DNA from: Sphingomonadaceae bacterium
GTDB taxonomy: Bacteria; Pseudomonadota; Alphaproteobacteria; Sphingomonadales; Sphingomonadaceae
Reading direction: 5' to 3'
Assembly (NCBI GenBank): GCA_947442095.1
Contig: CANEVG010000218.1
Span: 1-6,253 of the forward strand
Length of the DNA stretch: 6,253 nt
The notes beneath the pieces were generated by a model, which was not told the DNA's origin, did not search any database, and was given only the letters and a program-made list of their open reading frames with translations. The translations under genes were made by a program, and so were the position numbers. Shown piece by piece: positions 1-6,253 of this stretch (positions are counted from its first letter, which is position 1; every line of letters starts with the position of its first letter).

Positions 1-186
1 GCGCCTGAAAGGCTCAAGCGTCTGATGGGCGTGGTTGAAGCCAAGCCGGGACAGGCGGGGCGGCCAGTCGGCGAACGCCGTTCCTCGGCAGAGCCGGCAC
101 CGCGCTCAAAACTGCCGCCGGCCGCACCGGTCGCAGCTGTTGCGCTGCGCCCTGCCGGTGGAAGGTTCGGCCGCAAGCGCGTCTAA
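1..186 (+). CDS. 3' end of an unidentified protein with a basic, Ala/Pro-rich tail (partial)
   Basis: Reading frame 1 is open from the window edge to a TAA at 184-186 and gives 61 residues, starting APERLKRLMG and ending GGRFGRKRV. The segment is rich in Ala, Pro, Arg and Lys and has no hydrophobic core, so it looks like a disordered, positively charged C-terminal tail that could bind nucleic acid or another acidic partner (inference). I do not recognise the family. Its TAA overlaps the stop codon of the opposing radical SAM gene, an arrangement common for real tail-to-tail neighbours, and this is the main reason to call it a gene. The start and most of the protein lie outside the window. The opposite strand is also open here but shows no convincing start, so plus is preferred without certainty. 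Confidence 0.5.
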   Translation, partial: APERLKRLMGVVEAKPGQAGRPVGERRSSAEPAPRSKLPPAAPVAAVALRPAGGRFGRKRV

Positions 187-1265
187 AAAAGCGTCAGCTG
201 CCCATCCCGCTCGGGGGCTCGGAACTGGCTGCAATCGAGCAGGGGCCCCGCCTGCGGTATCCCGGAACGCTTCAGCCCCAGCCGGAAGCGCGTGGCGATC
301 AGATCGGCCCAGACGCCGGTAGGCTTCATCCTGCTGAAAAACCGCGGGTCGTTGTCTTTCCCTTCGCGCACCGATTGCACGATGGCCATGACCTTGGCGG
401 CACGATCAGGGAAATGGACCGCAAGCCACTCGCGAAACAGCGGCCCCACCTCATGCGGCAGGCGCAGCATGATCCAACTGGCCGAGGCTACCCCGCGCGC
501 GCCGGCTTCGGCGAGGATTGCCTCGATAAAGCTGTCGGTGATCGCCGGAATGATCGGCGAGACCGAGACATGCGCATGGACCCCAGCTTTGGCCAGCGCT
601 TCCAGCGCGGCAAGCCGCTTGGCCGGTGCCGAGGCGCGCGGTTCAAGCAGGCCCGACAGGTGCGGATCGAGGCTGGTGACCGAGAGTGATACCGCCACCA
701 GACCCCGCCGTGCGAGTTCTACCAGCAGATCGAGATCATCGAGAACCCGCGCCGATTTTGTGGTGATCGTGACCGGGTGGCCTACTTCGAGGCACAGCGC
801 GAGCACGCGTCGAGTAATCCGGTAGCGCTTTTCGAGCGGCTGATAGGGGTCGGTGTTGGTGCCCAGTGCCAATGGCTTCGGCACATAGTCGCGCGCAGCA
901 AAGGCCTTGCGCAGCAGCGCGGGCGCAGAGGGTTTGGCGAACAGTTTCGTCTCGAAATCCAGCCCCGGGGAAAGATCATACCAAGCATGGCTGGGCCGCG
1001 CATAGCAATAGATGCAGCCATGCTCGCAGCCGCGATAGGGATTGAGCGAGCGATCGAAAGGAATGTCGGGCGACTGGTTAAAGGATAGGACCGACCTTGG
1101 AAACTCATTGGTCACGCTGGTGCGCAGTTTGGGCCCGGACCCGTCGATCAGGTCCGCCGAATCAAGCCAGTCCCCGTCAGCCTCACGCGTGTTGAGCCCG
1201 AAGCGGGTAGCCACCCGCGCCGATTGCGCGCCGCGGCCGTGAACGATGGAATCGAGTGCCTTCAT
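183..1265 (-). CDS. PA0069-family (SplB-like) radical SAM protein
   Basis: The 360-residue product is a radical SAM enzyme of the COG1533/SplB-like group, often annotated as PA0069 family. The cluster-binding motif Cys80-x3-Cys84-x2-Cys87 (RGCEHGCIYCYAR) has the CxxxCxxC spacing that holds a 4Fe-4S cluster and cleaves S-adenosylmethionine. Downstream, the segments GTNTDPYQPLEKRYRITR and VTITTKSARVLDDLDLL are typical of this group. The group is related to spore photoproduct lyase, but its substrate is not established, so DNA repair is only a possibility. I chose the ATG at 1265, giving MKALDSIVHGRG; an upstream in-frame ATG at 1406 would overlap moaB by 92 bp, and the HGRGAQS stretch near the N-terminus resembles the family start. 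No good ribosome binding site precedes this ATG, so translation may be weak or coupled to moaB. The protein ends in GQLTLF, which resembles a beta-clamp-binding motif. It is probably the last gene of the minus-strand cluster, 49 bp after moaB. Confidence 0.9.
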   Translation of the reverse strand: MKALDSIVHGRGAQSARVATRFGLNTREADGDWLDSADLIDGSGPKLRTSVTNEFPRSVLSFNQSPDIPFDRSLNPYRGCEHGCIYCYARPSHAWYDLSPGLDFETKLFAKPSAPALLRKAFAARDYVPKPLALGTNTDPYQPLEKRYRITRRVLALCLEVGHPVTITTKSARVLDDLDLLVELARRGLVAVSLSVTSLDPHLSGLLEPRASAPAKRLAALEALAKAGVHAHVSVSPIIPAITDSFIEAILAEAGARGVASASWIMLRLPHEVGPLFREWLAVHFPDRAAKVMAIVQSVREGKDNDPRFFSRMKPTGVWADLIATRFRLGLKRSGIPQAGPLLDCSQFRAPERDGQLTLF

Positions 1266-1299
1266 AACAGGAACGTATAGAGAACGAGATGGAAGTTCC

Positions 1300-1315
1300 A
1301 GCCCGTTCTCGGGCT
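1300..1315 (-). other. Short hairpin just after the moaB stop codon
   Basis: An inverted repeat with a 6-bp stem (AGCCCG paired with CGGGCT) and a 4-base loop begins at the last base of the moaB stop codon. Immediately before it, the end of moaB contains the perfect 12-base palindrome CTGCTCGAGCAG at 1318-1329, which encodes Leu-Leu-Glu-Gln. There is no T tract after the stem on the minus strand, so this is not a standard intrinsic terminator. It could stabilise the moaB 3' end or reduce read-through into the radical SAM gene, or it could be chance in GC-rich DNA. Confidence 0.2.
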
Positions 1316-1842
1316 TACTGCTCGAGCAGGCGGGGCATAAGCTCGACGAAGTTGCAGGGCCGGTTGCGGCTGTCGAGCTGCTCGGCGAGAATGCCGTCCC
1401 AGCCATCCTTCACAGCCCCGTTCGAGCCGGGAAGGGCGAAGATATAGGTCCCCCGCGCTACCACTGCGCAGGCGCGCGACTGGATCGTGCTCGTGCCGAT
1501 TGTCTTGAAACTGATCCAGCGGAACAGCTCGCCAAAGCCTGGAATGTCGCGCGTCTTCACCTGGTCGAGCGCCTCGGGCGTCACGTCTCGCCCGGTCAGG
1601 CCAGTGCCGCCGGTGATGACGACGGCATCCACGGTGCGGTCGTCGATCCAGTTGTTGAGCCGGTTTGCGATGACCCCTGCATCGTCCTTCTCGATGGCGC
1701 GCGCGGTCAGGGTATGGCCGGAGGCCTTGATCCGCTCGGCAAGAATATCGCCTGAGGTATCGTCCTCCGGTCCGCGCGTGTCGGAAACCGTCAGCAGCGC
1801 GATGTTGATCGGCTTGAACGTGCGGGCCGGATCAATTGCCAC
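1315..1842 (-). CDS. moaB: Molybdopterin adenylyltransferase, MoaB/MogA family
   Basis: The 175-residue protein is a full-length member of the MoaB/MogA family, soluble cytosolic enzymes that adenylylate molybdopterin with ATP before MoeA inserts molybdate. Visible signatures are NIALLTVSDTR (residues 13-23), the molybdopterin-binding ITGGTGLTGRDVTPEA (76-91) with the conserved Asp86, and FALPGSNGAVKDGW (135-148). I chose the GTG at 1842, giving MAIDPARTF. An in-frame TTG three codons upstream (1851) is possible, but the Shine-Dalgarno-like GAGG at 1856-1853 sits only 2 bases from it and 10 bases from the GTG. The start lies inside the end of the lytic transglycosylase gene, with an 11-bp overlap, so translational coupling is likely. 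No other cofactor gene is in the window. Whether a given MoaB is the active adenylyltransferase or a paralogue of MogA differs between species and cannot be decided here. Confidence 0.92.
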   Translation of the reverse strand: MAIDPARTFKPINIALLTVSDTRGPEDDTSGDILAERIKASGHTLTARAIEKDDAGVIANRLNNWIDDRTVDAVVITGGTGLTGRDVTPEALDQVKTRDIPGFGELFRWISFKTIGTSTIQSRACAVVARGTYIFALPGSNGAVKDGWDGILAEQLDSRNRPCNFVELMPRLLEQ

Positions 1843-3640
1843 GCGAGGCAATCCTCACGCTTTCAGCGCCCGTCAGCCCGGGGAACTTGGGCCACAGGCC
1901 TTGCGCAAGGCCAACACGGCTTTCCGAAGCGCCGCCTGCCTGGCGCTCATACATCCAGTAGTTGCGCATCACTATCGAGACATAGCCGCGCGTTTCCCAA
2001 TAGGGGATCGATTCCATCCACAGCAGCGGATCGCCGTTGTCGCAGATCTCGGCGTTCCAGCGCGAAATCGGCGCAGGCCCGGCATTGTAGGCGGCCATGA
2101 CCTTGGGGAGGAGCCCGCCGGTCGCGCCCATGTCGCGCAGTTGGACAAGATAGCTCTGCCCGAAAGCCATGTTCACATCGGGCAGATCGAGCTGCTTTTC
2201 GCGGCCCGTCATCGAGGGCTCATTGCGCGTGAGGCCGCGAGCGGTGCCGGGCATGACCTGCATCAGCCCGCGCGCCCCGGCAGGGCTGACGACAGCGGTG
2301 CGGAAATTCGATTCCTGAAGCGAATGGGCAAAAAGCAGCGCCGGATCAACCTTCCAACCCGTCGCGGGCACCCAGCGCGGCGCGGGGAAGCGCGCAGCGG
2401 CATCAGGCTTGGCACCCGACGGCGCATTGTAGGCCATCCACAGCTGTGTGGCGGGCAGGCCCAGATCGCGCGCCAGCCGCGAAAGCGGCGCATAGAGTGA
2501 CGGGTTGCCGATGCGTGCCTGATGGCGCAGCAAATCATCCGCAAGGCCATCCTCGCCGATCTCGGCGAGCTGTACGGCCATGCGCACGTTATTCACCTGG
2601 CGCAGGTGCTGCCAGTCCTCGCCCGAAAAATCAGGTGCCGCGGCGGGGGCTATTTCCCGCAGGCCGAGCGCCTCGCTGGCGATCATGCCATAAAGCGTAT
2701 CGTGCAGGCGTGCCGCGCCGCGCATCGCATTGGCGACCTTTTCCGGCGCGCGGCAGCGCATCCACGCGCGTCCGGCCCAGTAATTGGCAGCAGAGGCAAG
2801 CTCGTCATTCTGCGCCATGCCGGCGGCCTGCTCGAAGTTGGCCGCCGCGTTCTGGCAATCGTTTTGCCGCCAGGCCGCAAGGCCCGAGGTCCACAGAGCT
2901 TCCGCGACCCAGGGTCCGGAGCCGCCTTGCAAAACGCCGAGCGAGACGATTCGCGCGTTTGTGTCGTCGTTCTCGATATAGAAGGCCCAGCCCACGCGCT
3001 GGTGCCATTCGGCCCGTGCTTCGGCGGAAAGATTGTTGTCAATCCCGTCGAGCAGCACGCGCGCGCCCATCGGATCGTCGTTCTTGATGCGGTCCTGGAT
3101 GGCGAGCGCGACGCTCTCGGGCATCGTGCCGTCGTTCACTGGCCTCGGCTTGATCCGCTTGGGCAGGCCGGGAAGCGAGGTCATCGCTTGTGCGCTGGGC
3201 AGCGCGGGCAATTCACTCGCACCGCGCTTAAGCGCAAGTCGACCGATCTGCTCGGCCCATGGCAGGTCTGGTGCAGCAGAGAGCAGGTTGCTCAGTGGGG
3301 CGAGGTCTGCGCGCGGCGAACTGGCGGCCAGATAGAACTGCGCTCGCGCCACGGCGTGGAGCGGGCCATCGGCGCGCTGGGCCAGCAATGTCTGGACCTG
3401 TATCCAGTCCTCGCGCTCGATCGCGCCGAACATCTGCTTGTAATAGGTGCGGTCTTCCTGGCTCAGCAGCGCGGGCACCGCCGTACGATCAGCGCGCGAG
3501 CGGAAATATTCGGCTGCGGCGCTGTTTGCCGAGGCGGGCGCGGTGACCGTCACCGCACACGCGGCGGCCACGGACAGTAGCACGGCCCGGCCCCAGAACA
3601 CGGGTATCTGGCATTCGGCAATCCGGCGGCTTGCAATCAT
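1832..3640 (-). CDS. Soluble lytic murein transglycosylase, Slt70 type, exported
   Basis: The 602-residue protein is predicted to cleave the MurNAc-GlcNAc bond of peptidoglycan in the periplasm, forming 1,6-anhydro ends. Residues 1-38 form a signal peptide: Arg5 and Arg6, a hydrophobic stretch RAVLLSVAAACAVTV, and a likely signal peptidase I site after PASA. Cys28 is not in a good lipobox, so a lipoprotein is unlikely. The middle is alpha-helical and Ala-rich (for example NYWAGRAWMR and LYGMIASEALGL), like the superhelical U and L domains of Slt70. The C-terminal catalytic domain has the catalytic Glu443 in LQESNF, GLMQVMPGTA at 458-467 and AYNAGP at 517-522. The frame stays open upstream to 3970, but that part lies inside the neighbouring gene. 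The ATG at 3640 is preceded by GTGAAG at 5 bases and leads directly into the signal peptide. The gene starts 37 bp after the UDG-like gene and overlaps moaB by 11 bp. Confidence 0.93.
   Translation of the reverse strand: MIASRRIAECQIPVFWGRAVLLSVAAACAVTVTAPASANSAAAEYFRSRADRTAVPALLSQEDRTYYKQMFGAIEREDWIQVQTLLAQRADGPLHAVARAQFYLAASSPRADLAPLSNLLSAAPDLPWAEQIGRLALKRGASELPALPSAQAMTSLPGLPKRIKPRPVNDGTMPESVALAIQDRIKNDDPMGARVLLDGIDNNLSAEARAEWHQRVGWAFYIENDDTNARIVSLGVLQGGSGPWVAEALWTSGLAAWRQNDCQNAAANFEQAAGMAQNDELASAANYWAGRAWMRCRAPEKVANAMRGAARLHDTLYGMIASEALGLREIAPAAAPDFSGEDWQHLRQVNNVRMAVQLAEIGEDGLADDLLRHQARIGNPSLYAPLSRLARDLGLPATQLWMAYNAPSGAKPDAAARFPAPRWVPATGWKVDPALLFAHSLQESNFRTAVVSPAGARGLMQVMPGTARGLTRNEPSMTGREKQLDLPDVNMAFGQSYLVQLRDMGATGGLLPKVMAAYNAGPAPISRWNAEICDNGDPLLWMESIPYWETRGYVSIVMRNYWMYERQAGGASESRVGLAQGLWPKFPGLTGAESVRIASRGN
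1852..1857 (-). promoter_or_regulatory. Ribosome binding site deciding the moaB start
   Basis: The minus strand reads TGAGGA inside the last codons of the upstream lytic transglycosylase gene. Its GAGG core is 10 bases before the GTG at 1842 and only 2 bases before the alternative TTG at 1851, which favours the GTG start. Confidence 0.5.
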
Positions 3641-3645
3641 GACAT

Positions 3646-3651
3646 CTTCAC
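3646..3651 (-). promoter_or_regulatory. Ribosome binding site of the lytic transglycosylase gene
   Basis: The minus strand reads GTGAAG 5 bases before the ATG at 3640. It supports this start over the longer open frame that runs into the upstream gene. Confidence 0.45.
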
Positions 3652-3677
3652 CGCTGGTCCGTTCCCGTTCAAGTCTG

Positions 3678-4499
3678 TCAGCGCCCCATCTCCCCGTGGC
3701 CCGATGTGCCGCTCGTTTCTGGCGGACATCCATCCAGCCAACGTTGCCACACTCCGGCCTTCCAGCCTGGCTTGGCCAGAAAAGTTTCAAGATCATACTC
3801 AAAACCCACCGGAATAGTGCCGGAGTCATGGTTAAACTGGTGTAAATTCGGAGCGTTATGCGCTGAACCGTGCCCCAATAGCGCTGAGATGTCGGTCTTT
3901 CCGAACACCAGAAGCCGCTGCGGTGAGACGAGTGCAACATGGTGCGCCAGCACCGCTCCAAGGCCGGCACTCGCCATCGCCGCCCAATCAGGCAAGGCGA
4001 TTCGCGCAGGCAGTGCGGATGCTCGGTAAATCTGCGCAGAATCGATCCCGAAGGCCGCTAGCATTGCATTGAGCAGCTTTCCGGTCTTGCCCGAGAGCAG
4101 AATATCGCCGTCGTCCTCTGCCGGCATAGGCACCAGAACCATCAGCGCTGGCTTGTCCGGGCCGGATGGCAAAACCCGAGTGAGCCCGCACGGGGCCAAC
4201 GAGGGCTCTGACAGCCACCACGGTGCGAAGGCACCGAGCGACAGGGGCCAATTTGTGCGATCGGCCGCGATCGGCGCAGCCTCGGGCGCGGACGATGCGC
4301 TGCGTCCGGGCGCTGGGGCATTTGTTGCTTGCCTGCCAGCAGCGGCCTTGCGCTCTGGCGCAGGGTTTTCGGCAGCGAGCCAGTCCTGCGGTGCGTCGAT
4401 AAAGGCGCAATCGACACCTGCCTCGCGCCACCAGCCCAGCGCTGCTTCAAGGCCCGCACCAAGCCTAGTGTCATGTGTGTCAAGCTGTCCCATCACCAT
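3678..4499 (-). CDS. Uracil-DNA glycosylase-like protein with degenerate active-site motifs
   Basis: The 273-residue protein resembles the family 4/5 uracil-DNA glycosylase superfamily only in outline. Residues 1-45 form a small Trp-rich unit (LGWWREAGVDCAFIDAPQDWL), followed by an Ala/Pro-rich linker at about 46-80. The glycosylase-like part covers about 118-255. ALMVLVPMPAEDDGD (118-132) sits where family members have the GEAPG water-activating motif, SGKTGKLLNAMLAAFGID matches the helix after it, LLVFGK (196-201) matches the central strand, and GFEYDLETFL (around Phe233-Tyr235) sits where the HPS/HPA loop is expected. Both catalytic motifs are thus replaced. Only three cysteines are present (31, 104, 258), with no CxxC pair, so a family 4 Fe-S cluster is unlikely. 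Uracil excision activity is doubtful; a binding or structural role is possible. The start ATG at 4499 follows a weak AAGG at 10 bases; a second ATG at 4493 is also possible. It is the first gene of the minus-strand cluster. Confidence 0.75.
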   Translation of the reverse strand: MVMGQLDTHDTRLGAGLEAALGWWREAGVDCAFIDAPQDWLAAENPAPERKAAAGRQATNAPAPGRSASSAPEAAPIAADRTNWPLSLGAFAPWWLSEPSLAPCGLTRVLPSGPDKPALMVLVPMPAEDDGDILLSGKTGKLLNAMLAAFGIDSAQIYRASALPARIALPDWAAMASAGLGAVLAHHVALVSPQRLLVFGKTDISALLGHGSAHNAPNLHQFNHDSGTIPVGFEYDLETFLAKPGWKAGVWQRWLDGCPPETSGTSGHGEMGR

Positions 4500-4603
4500 G
4501 CGGTCTTGACCTTGCTTGCGCCAGCTTTCAAGGCAAAGAATAAGGTTTCGGGGCACAGCGTGTCCTGCGTGGGATCGAACCTCTGTGGTCGGAGCGAAAG
4601 AGA
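4500..4603. promoter_or_regulatory. Divergent intergenic region with presumed promoters
   Basis: This 104-bp gap separates the starts of the minus-strand cluster and the ETF-ubiquinone oxidoreductase gene and should hold promoters for both. On the plus strand, TTGACC at 4506-4511 and TTGCGC at 4516-4521 resemble -35 boxes, and the A-rich AAAGAATAAGG at 4535-4545 could hold a -10 element for the second. No clear matching pair is seen on the minus strand. I see no strong operator-like inverted repeat or riboswitch. The location is well supported; the exact boxes are guesses. Confidence 0.4.
4591..4594 (+). promoter_or_regulatory. Ribosome binding site of the ETF-QO gene
   Basis: GGAG lies 9 bases before the ATG at 4604. 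It favours this start over the second in-frame ATG at 4622 (Met7). Confidence 0.6.
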
Positions 4604-6250
4604 ATGAGCGAACGGGAATCGATGCCGTATGATGTCGTGATCGTCGGCGGCGGGCCTGCGGGTCTGGCGGCGGCAATCCGGATCAAGCAGGTGAATGCAG
4701 ACCTATCGGTCTGCATCCTTGAAAAGGGGTCCGAAATCGGCGCGCATATCCTGTCGGGCGCGGTGGTCGATCCCAAGGCGCTCGATGAGTTGCTGCCTGA
4801 ATGGCGGACCCAAGGCTGCCCGATGGCCGAAACCCCCGTCACCGACAACTGGCATTGGGTACTGACCCGCAGCGGCAAGACCGCGCTGCCCCATCTGATG
4901 ATGCCGCCGTTCCTCTCCAACCACGGCAACTACACGGGCAGTTTGGGCAACCTCTGCCGCTGGCTGGCCGAGCAGGCTGGCGAGCTTGGCGTGGAGATCT
5001 TCCCCGGCTTTGCAGCTGCTGAAGTGCTCATGAATGAGGCTGGCACCGTGATCGGCGTCGCCACCGGCGACATGGGCGTGGGCAAGGACGGTGAGCGCAA
5101 GGCCGATTACCAGCCGGGCATGGAGCTGCACGGGAAATACACCCTGTTTGCAGAAGGTGCGCGCGGACACCTCACAAAGCGCTTGAAAACGACATACGAC
5201 CTTGAACGCGATTGCCAGCCGCAGGTTTACGGCATCGGTATCAAGGAACTTTGGGATATCGATCCCGAAAAGCATGTCCCGGGCCGCGTGATCCATACGC
5301 AGGGATGGCCGCTTTCGGAAAGCAACACGTGGGGCGGCGGCTTCCTCTACCATCAGGCGAACAACCAGGTCGCGCTCGGGTTCGTAACCGCGCTCGATTA
5401 CGCGAACCCTTACGTCTACCCCTATGAGGAATTCCAGCGCTGGAAGCAGCACCCGGAAATCCGCGCCATTCTCGAAGGCGGCCGCCGCGTGTCCTATGGC
5501 GCGCGCGCGATCAACGAAGGCGGGTGGCAGTCGGTGCCGAAGCTTGCGTTCCCGGGCGGCGCGCTGATCGGTTGCTCGGCGGGCTTCGTCAACGTGCCGC
5601 GCATCAAGGGCAGCCACACCGCAATGAAGAGCGGCATGCTCGCCGCCGAAGCCATAGTGGCCGCGATCGCCAATGGCCGCGAGCAGGATGAACTGGCCGA
5701 ATACGATGCGGCAGTCCGCGGCAGCTGGATCGCCAAAGAACTTAAGCTCGTCCAGAACGCACAGCCGCTGGTCGCCAAGTTCGGCGGCGCGCTCGGCACC
5801 GTGCTCGCGGGCACAGACATGTGGGCGCGCGTGCTCAAGGTGAACCCGCTTGGCGCCATGAAGCACCACAAGGACAGCGAGCACACGATGCGCGCCGATC
5901 TTTTCCAGCCGATCCAATACCCCAAGCCGGACGGCGTGATCAGTTTCGACCGGCTGACCTCGGTGGCGTTCTCCTACACCAACCACGAGGAAGACCAGCC
6001 CTGCCACCTCGTGCTCAAGGATCCTACCGTCCCCACCGCGATCAACCTGCCGATATACGCGGGGCCGGAAGCGCGTTTCTGCCCGGCCGGGGTCTACGAG
6101 TTCCTCACCGACGACGCAGGCAATCCGCGCCTTCAGATCAACGCCCAGAACTGCGTCCACTGCAAGACCTGCGACATCAAGGACACGACGCAGAACATCG
6201 AATGGGTGACGCCAGAAGGCGGCGGCGGCCCCAACTATCCGAATATGTAA
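4604..6250 (+). CDS. Electron transfer flavoprotein-ubiquinone oxidoreductase (ETF-QO)
   Basis: The 548-residue protein is a complete ETF-QO, a monotopic inner-membrane flavoprotein that takes electrons from reduced ETF (fed by acyl-CoA and other dehydrogenases) and passes them to ubiquinone. The N-terminal FAD-binding motif is VIVGGGPAGLAAA, with the glycine motif at residues 15-20. HILSGAVVDPKAL follows, as in the family. Later conserved blocks include YGIGIKELWDI, GGGFLYHQ and LIGCSAGFVNVPRIKGSHTA. The C-terminal ferredoxin-like domain carries Cys493 (RFCPAGVYE) and Cys517, Cys520 and Cys523 (CVHCKTC), the four expected ligands of the single 4Fe-4S cluster. Length and motifs are normal, with no truncation or frameshift. 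The start is supported by GGAG at 9 bases. It is transcribed away from the minus-strand cluster. No etfA or etfB is visible, and only 3 bases follow the stop, so its downstream context is unknown. Confidence 0.96.
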   Translation: MSERESMPYDVVIVGGGPAGLAAAIRIKQVNADLSVCILEKGSEIGAHILSGAVVDPKALDELLPEWRTQGCPMAETPVTDNWHWVLTRSGKTALPHLMMPPFLSNHGNYTGSLGNLCRWLAEQAGELGVEIFPGFAAAEVLMNEAGTVIGVATGDMGVGKDGERKADYQPGMELHGKYTLFAEGARGHLTKRLKTTYDLERDCQPQVYGIGIKELWDIDPEKHVPGRVIHTQGWPLSESNTWGGGFLYHQANNQVALGFVTALDYANPYVYPYEEFQRWKQHPEIRAILEGGRRVSYGARAINEGGWQSVPKLAFPGGALIGCSAGFVNVPRIKGSHTAMKSGMLAAEAIVAAIANGREQDELAEYDAAVRGSWIAKELKLVQNAQPLVAKFGGALGTVLAGTDMWARVLKVNPLGAMKHHKDSEHTMRADLFQPIQYPKPDGVISFDRLTSVAFSYTNHEEDQPCHLVLKDPTVPTAINLPIYAGPEARFCPAGVYEFLTDDAGNPRLQINAQNCVHCKTCDIKDTTQNIEWVTPEGGGGPNYPNM

Positions 6251-6253
6251 AGC

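Noticed and set aside
1266..1406. Upstream ATG at 1406 for the radical SAM gene.
   Set aside because: It would overlap the moaB coding region by 92 bp and adds a Ser/Ala-rich leader that reads as an out-of-frame translation of moaB.
1487..3580. Long plus-strand open frames (337 and 352 codons) opposite moaB and the lytic transglycosylase gene.
   Set aside because: Their composition (Arg, Gly and Ala rich) and exact overlap with strongly conserved minus-strand genes mark them as shadows.
3641..3970. Longer version of the lytic transglycosylase frame, starting at 3970.
   Set aside because: The extension lies entirely within the UDG-like gene in another frame, has no signal peptide at its start, and the ATG at 3640 has a good ribosome binding site followed directly by a signal peptide.
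4560..4600. A tRNA T-arm-like string (GGTTCGATCCC on the minus strand) in the divergent intergenic region.
   Set aside because: The flanking bases do not form the 5-bp T stem, no acceptor stem or CCA end follows, and no anticodon arm is found. It is most likely chance.
4500..4676. Upstream extension of the UDG-like gene to an ATG at 4676.
   Set aside because: It would run through the divergent intergenic region and into the ETF-QO coding sequence, and the added residues are Arg/Ser-rich and unlike a family N-terminus.
4703..6160. A 485-codon open frame opposite the ETF-QO gene.
   Set aside because: It lies entirely antisense to a clearly conserved protein and shows no recognisable domain; long antisense frames are expected in GC-rich DNA.

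Overview
This GC-rich window, with tightly packed genes, looks like a chromosomal core region of an alphaproteobacterium, most likely of the order Sphingomonadales (Erythrobacter, Novosphingobium or Sphingomonas type). That placement comes from general resemblance of the ETF-ubiquinone oxidoreductase, MoaB and PA0069-type radical SAM proteins. No rRNA, taxonomic marker or database search was available to confirm it. I see no insertion sequence, CRISPR array, tRNA, phage gene or other mobile DNA.

Layout from left to right. Positions 1-186 carry the 3' end of an unidentified plus-strand gene that runs tail to tail, with overlapping stop codons, into a minus-strand cluster. Read in its own direction, that cluster is: a degenerate uracil-DNA-glycosylase-like protein (4499 to 3678), an exported Slt70-type soluble lytic transglycosylase (3640 to 1832), a MoaB/MogA molybdopterin adenylyltransferase (1842 to 1315), and a PA0069-family, SplB-like radical SAM protein (1265 to 183). 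Gaps are 37 bp, an 11-bp overlap, and 49 bp, so one transcript is likely. A 104-bp divergent intergenic region (4500-4603) separates the cluster from a complete plus-strand gene for electron transfer flavoprotein-ubiquinone oxidoreductase (4604-6250).

Functionally the window mixes housekeeping jobs: electron delivery from flavoprotein dehydrogenases to ubiquinone, cell-wall turnover, molybdenum cofactor synthesis, and two proteins with possible links to DNA metabolism. The four minus-strand genes do not form an obvious single pathway. The items most worth a second look are the UDG-like protein, which keeps a recognisable superfamily outline but lacks the usual catalytic motifs and Fe-S cysteines, and the radical SAM protein, whose last five residues read like a sliding-clamp-binding motif. 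I found no convincing wholly new system.
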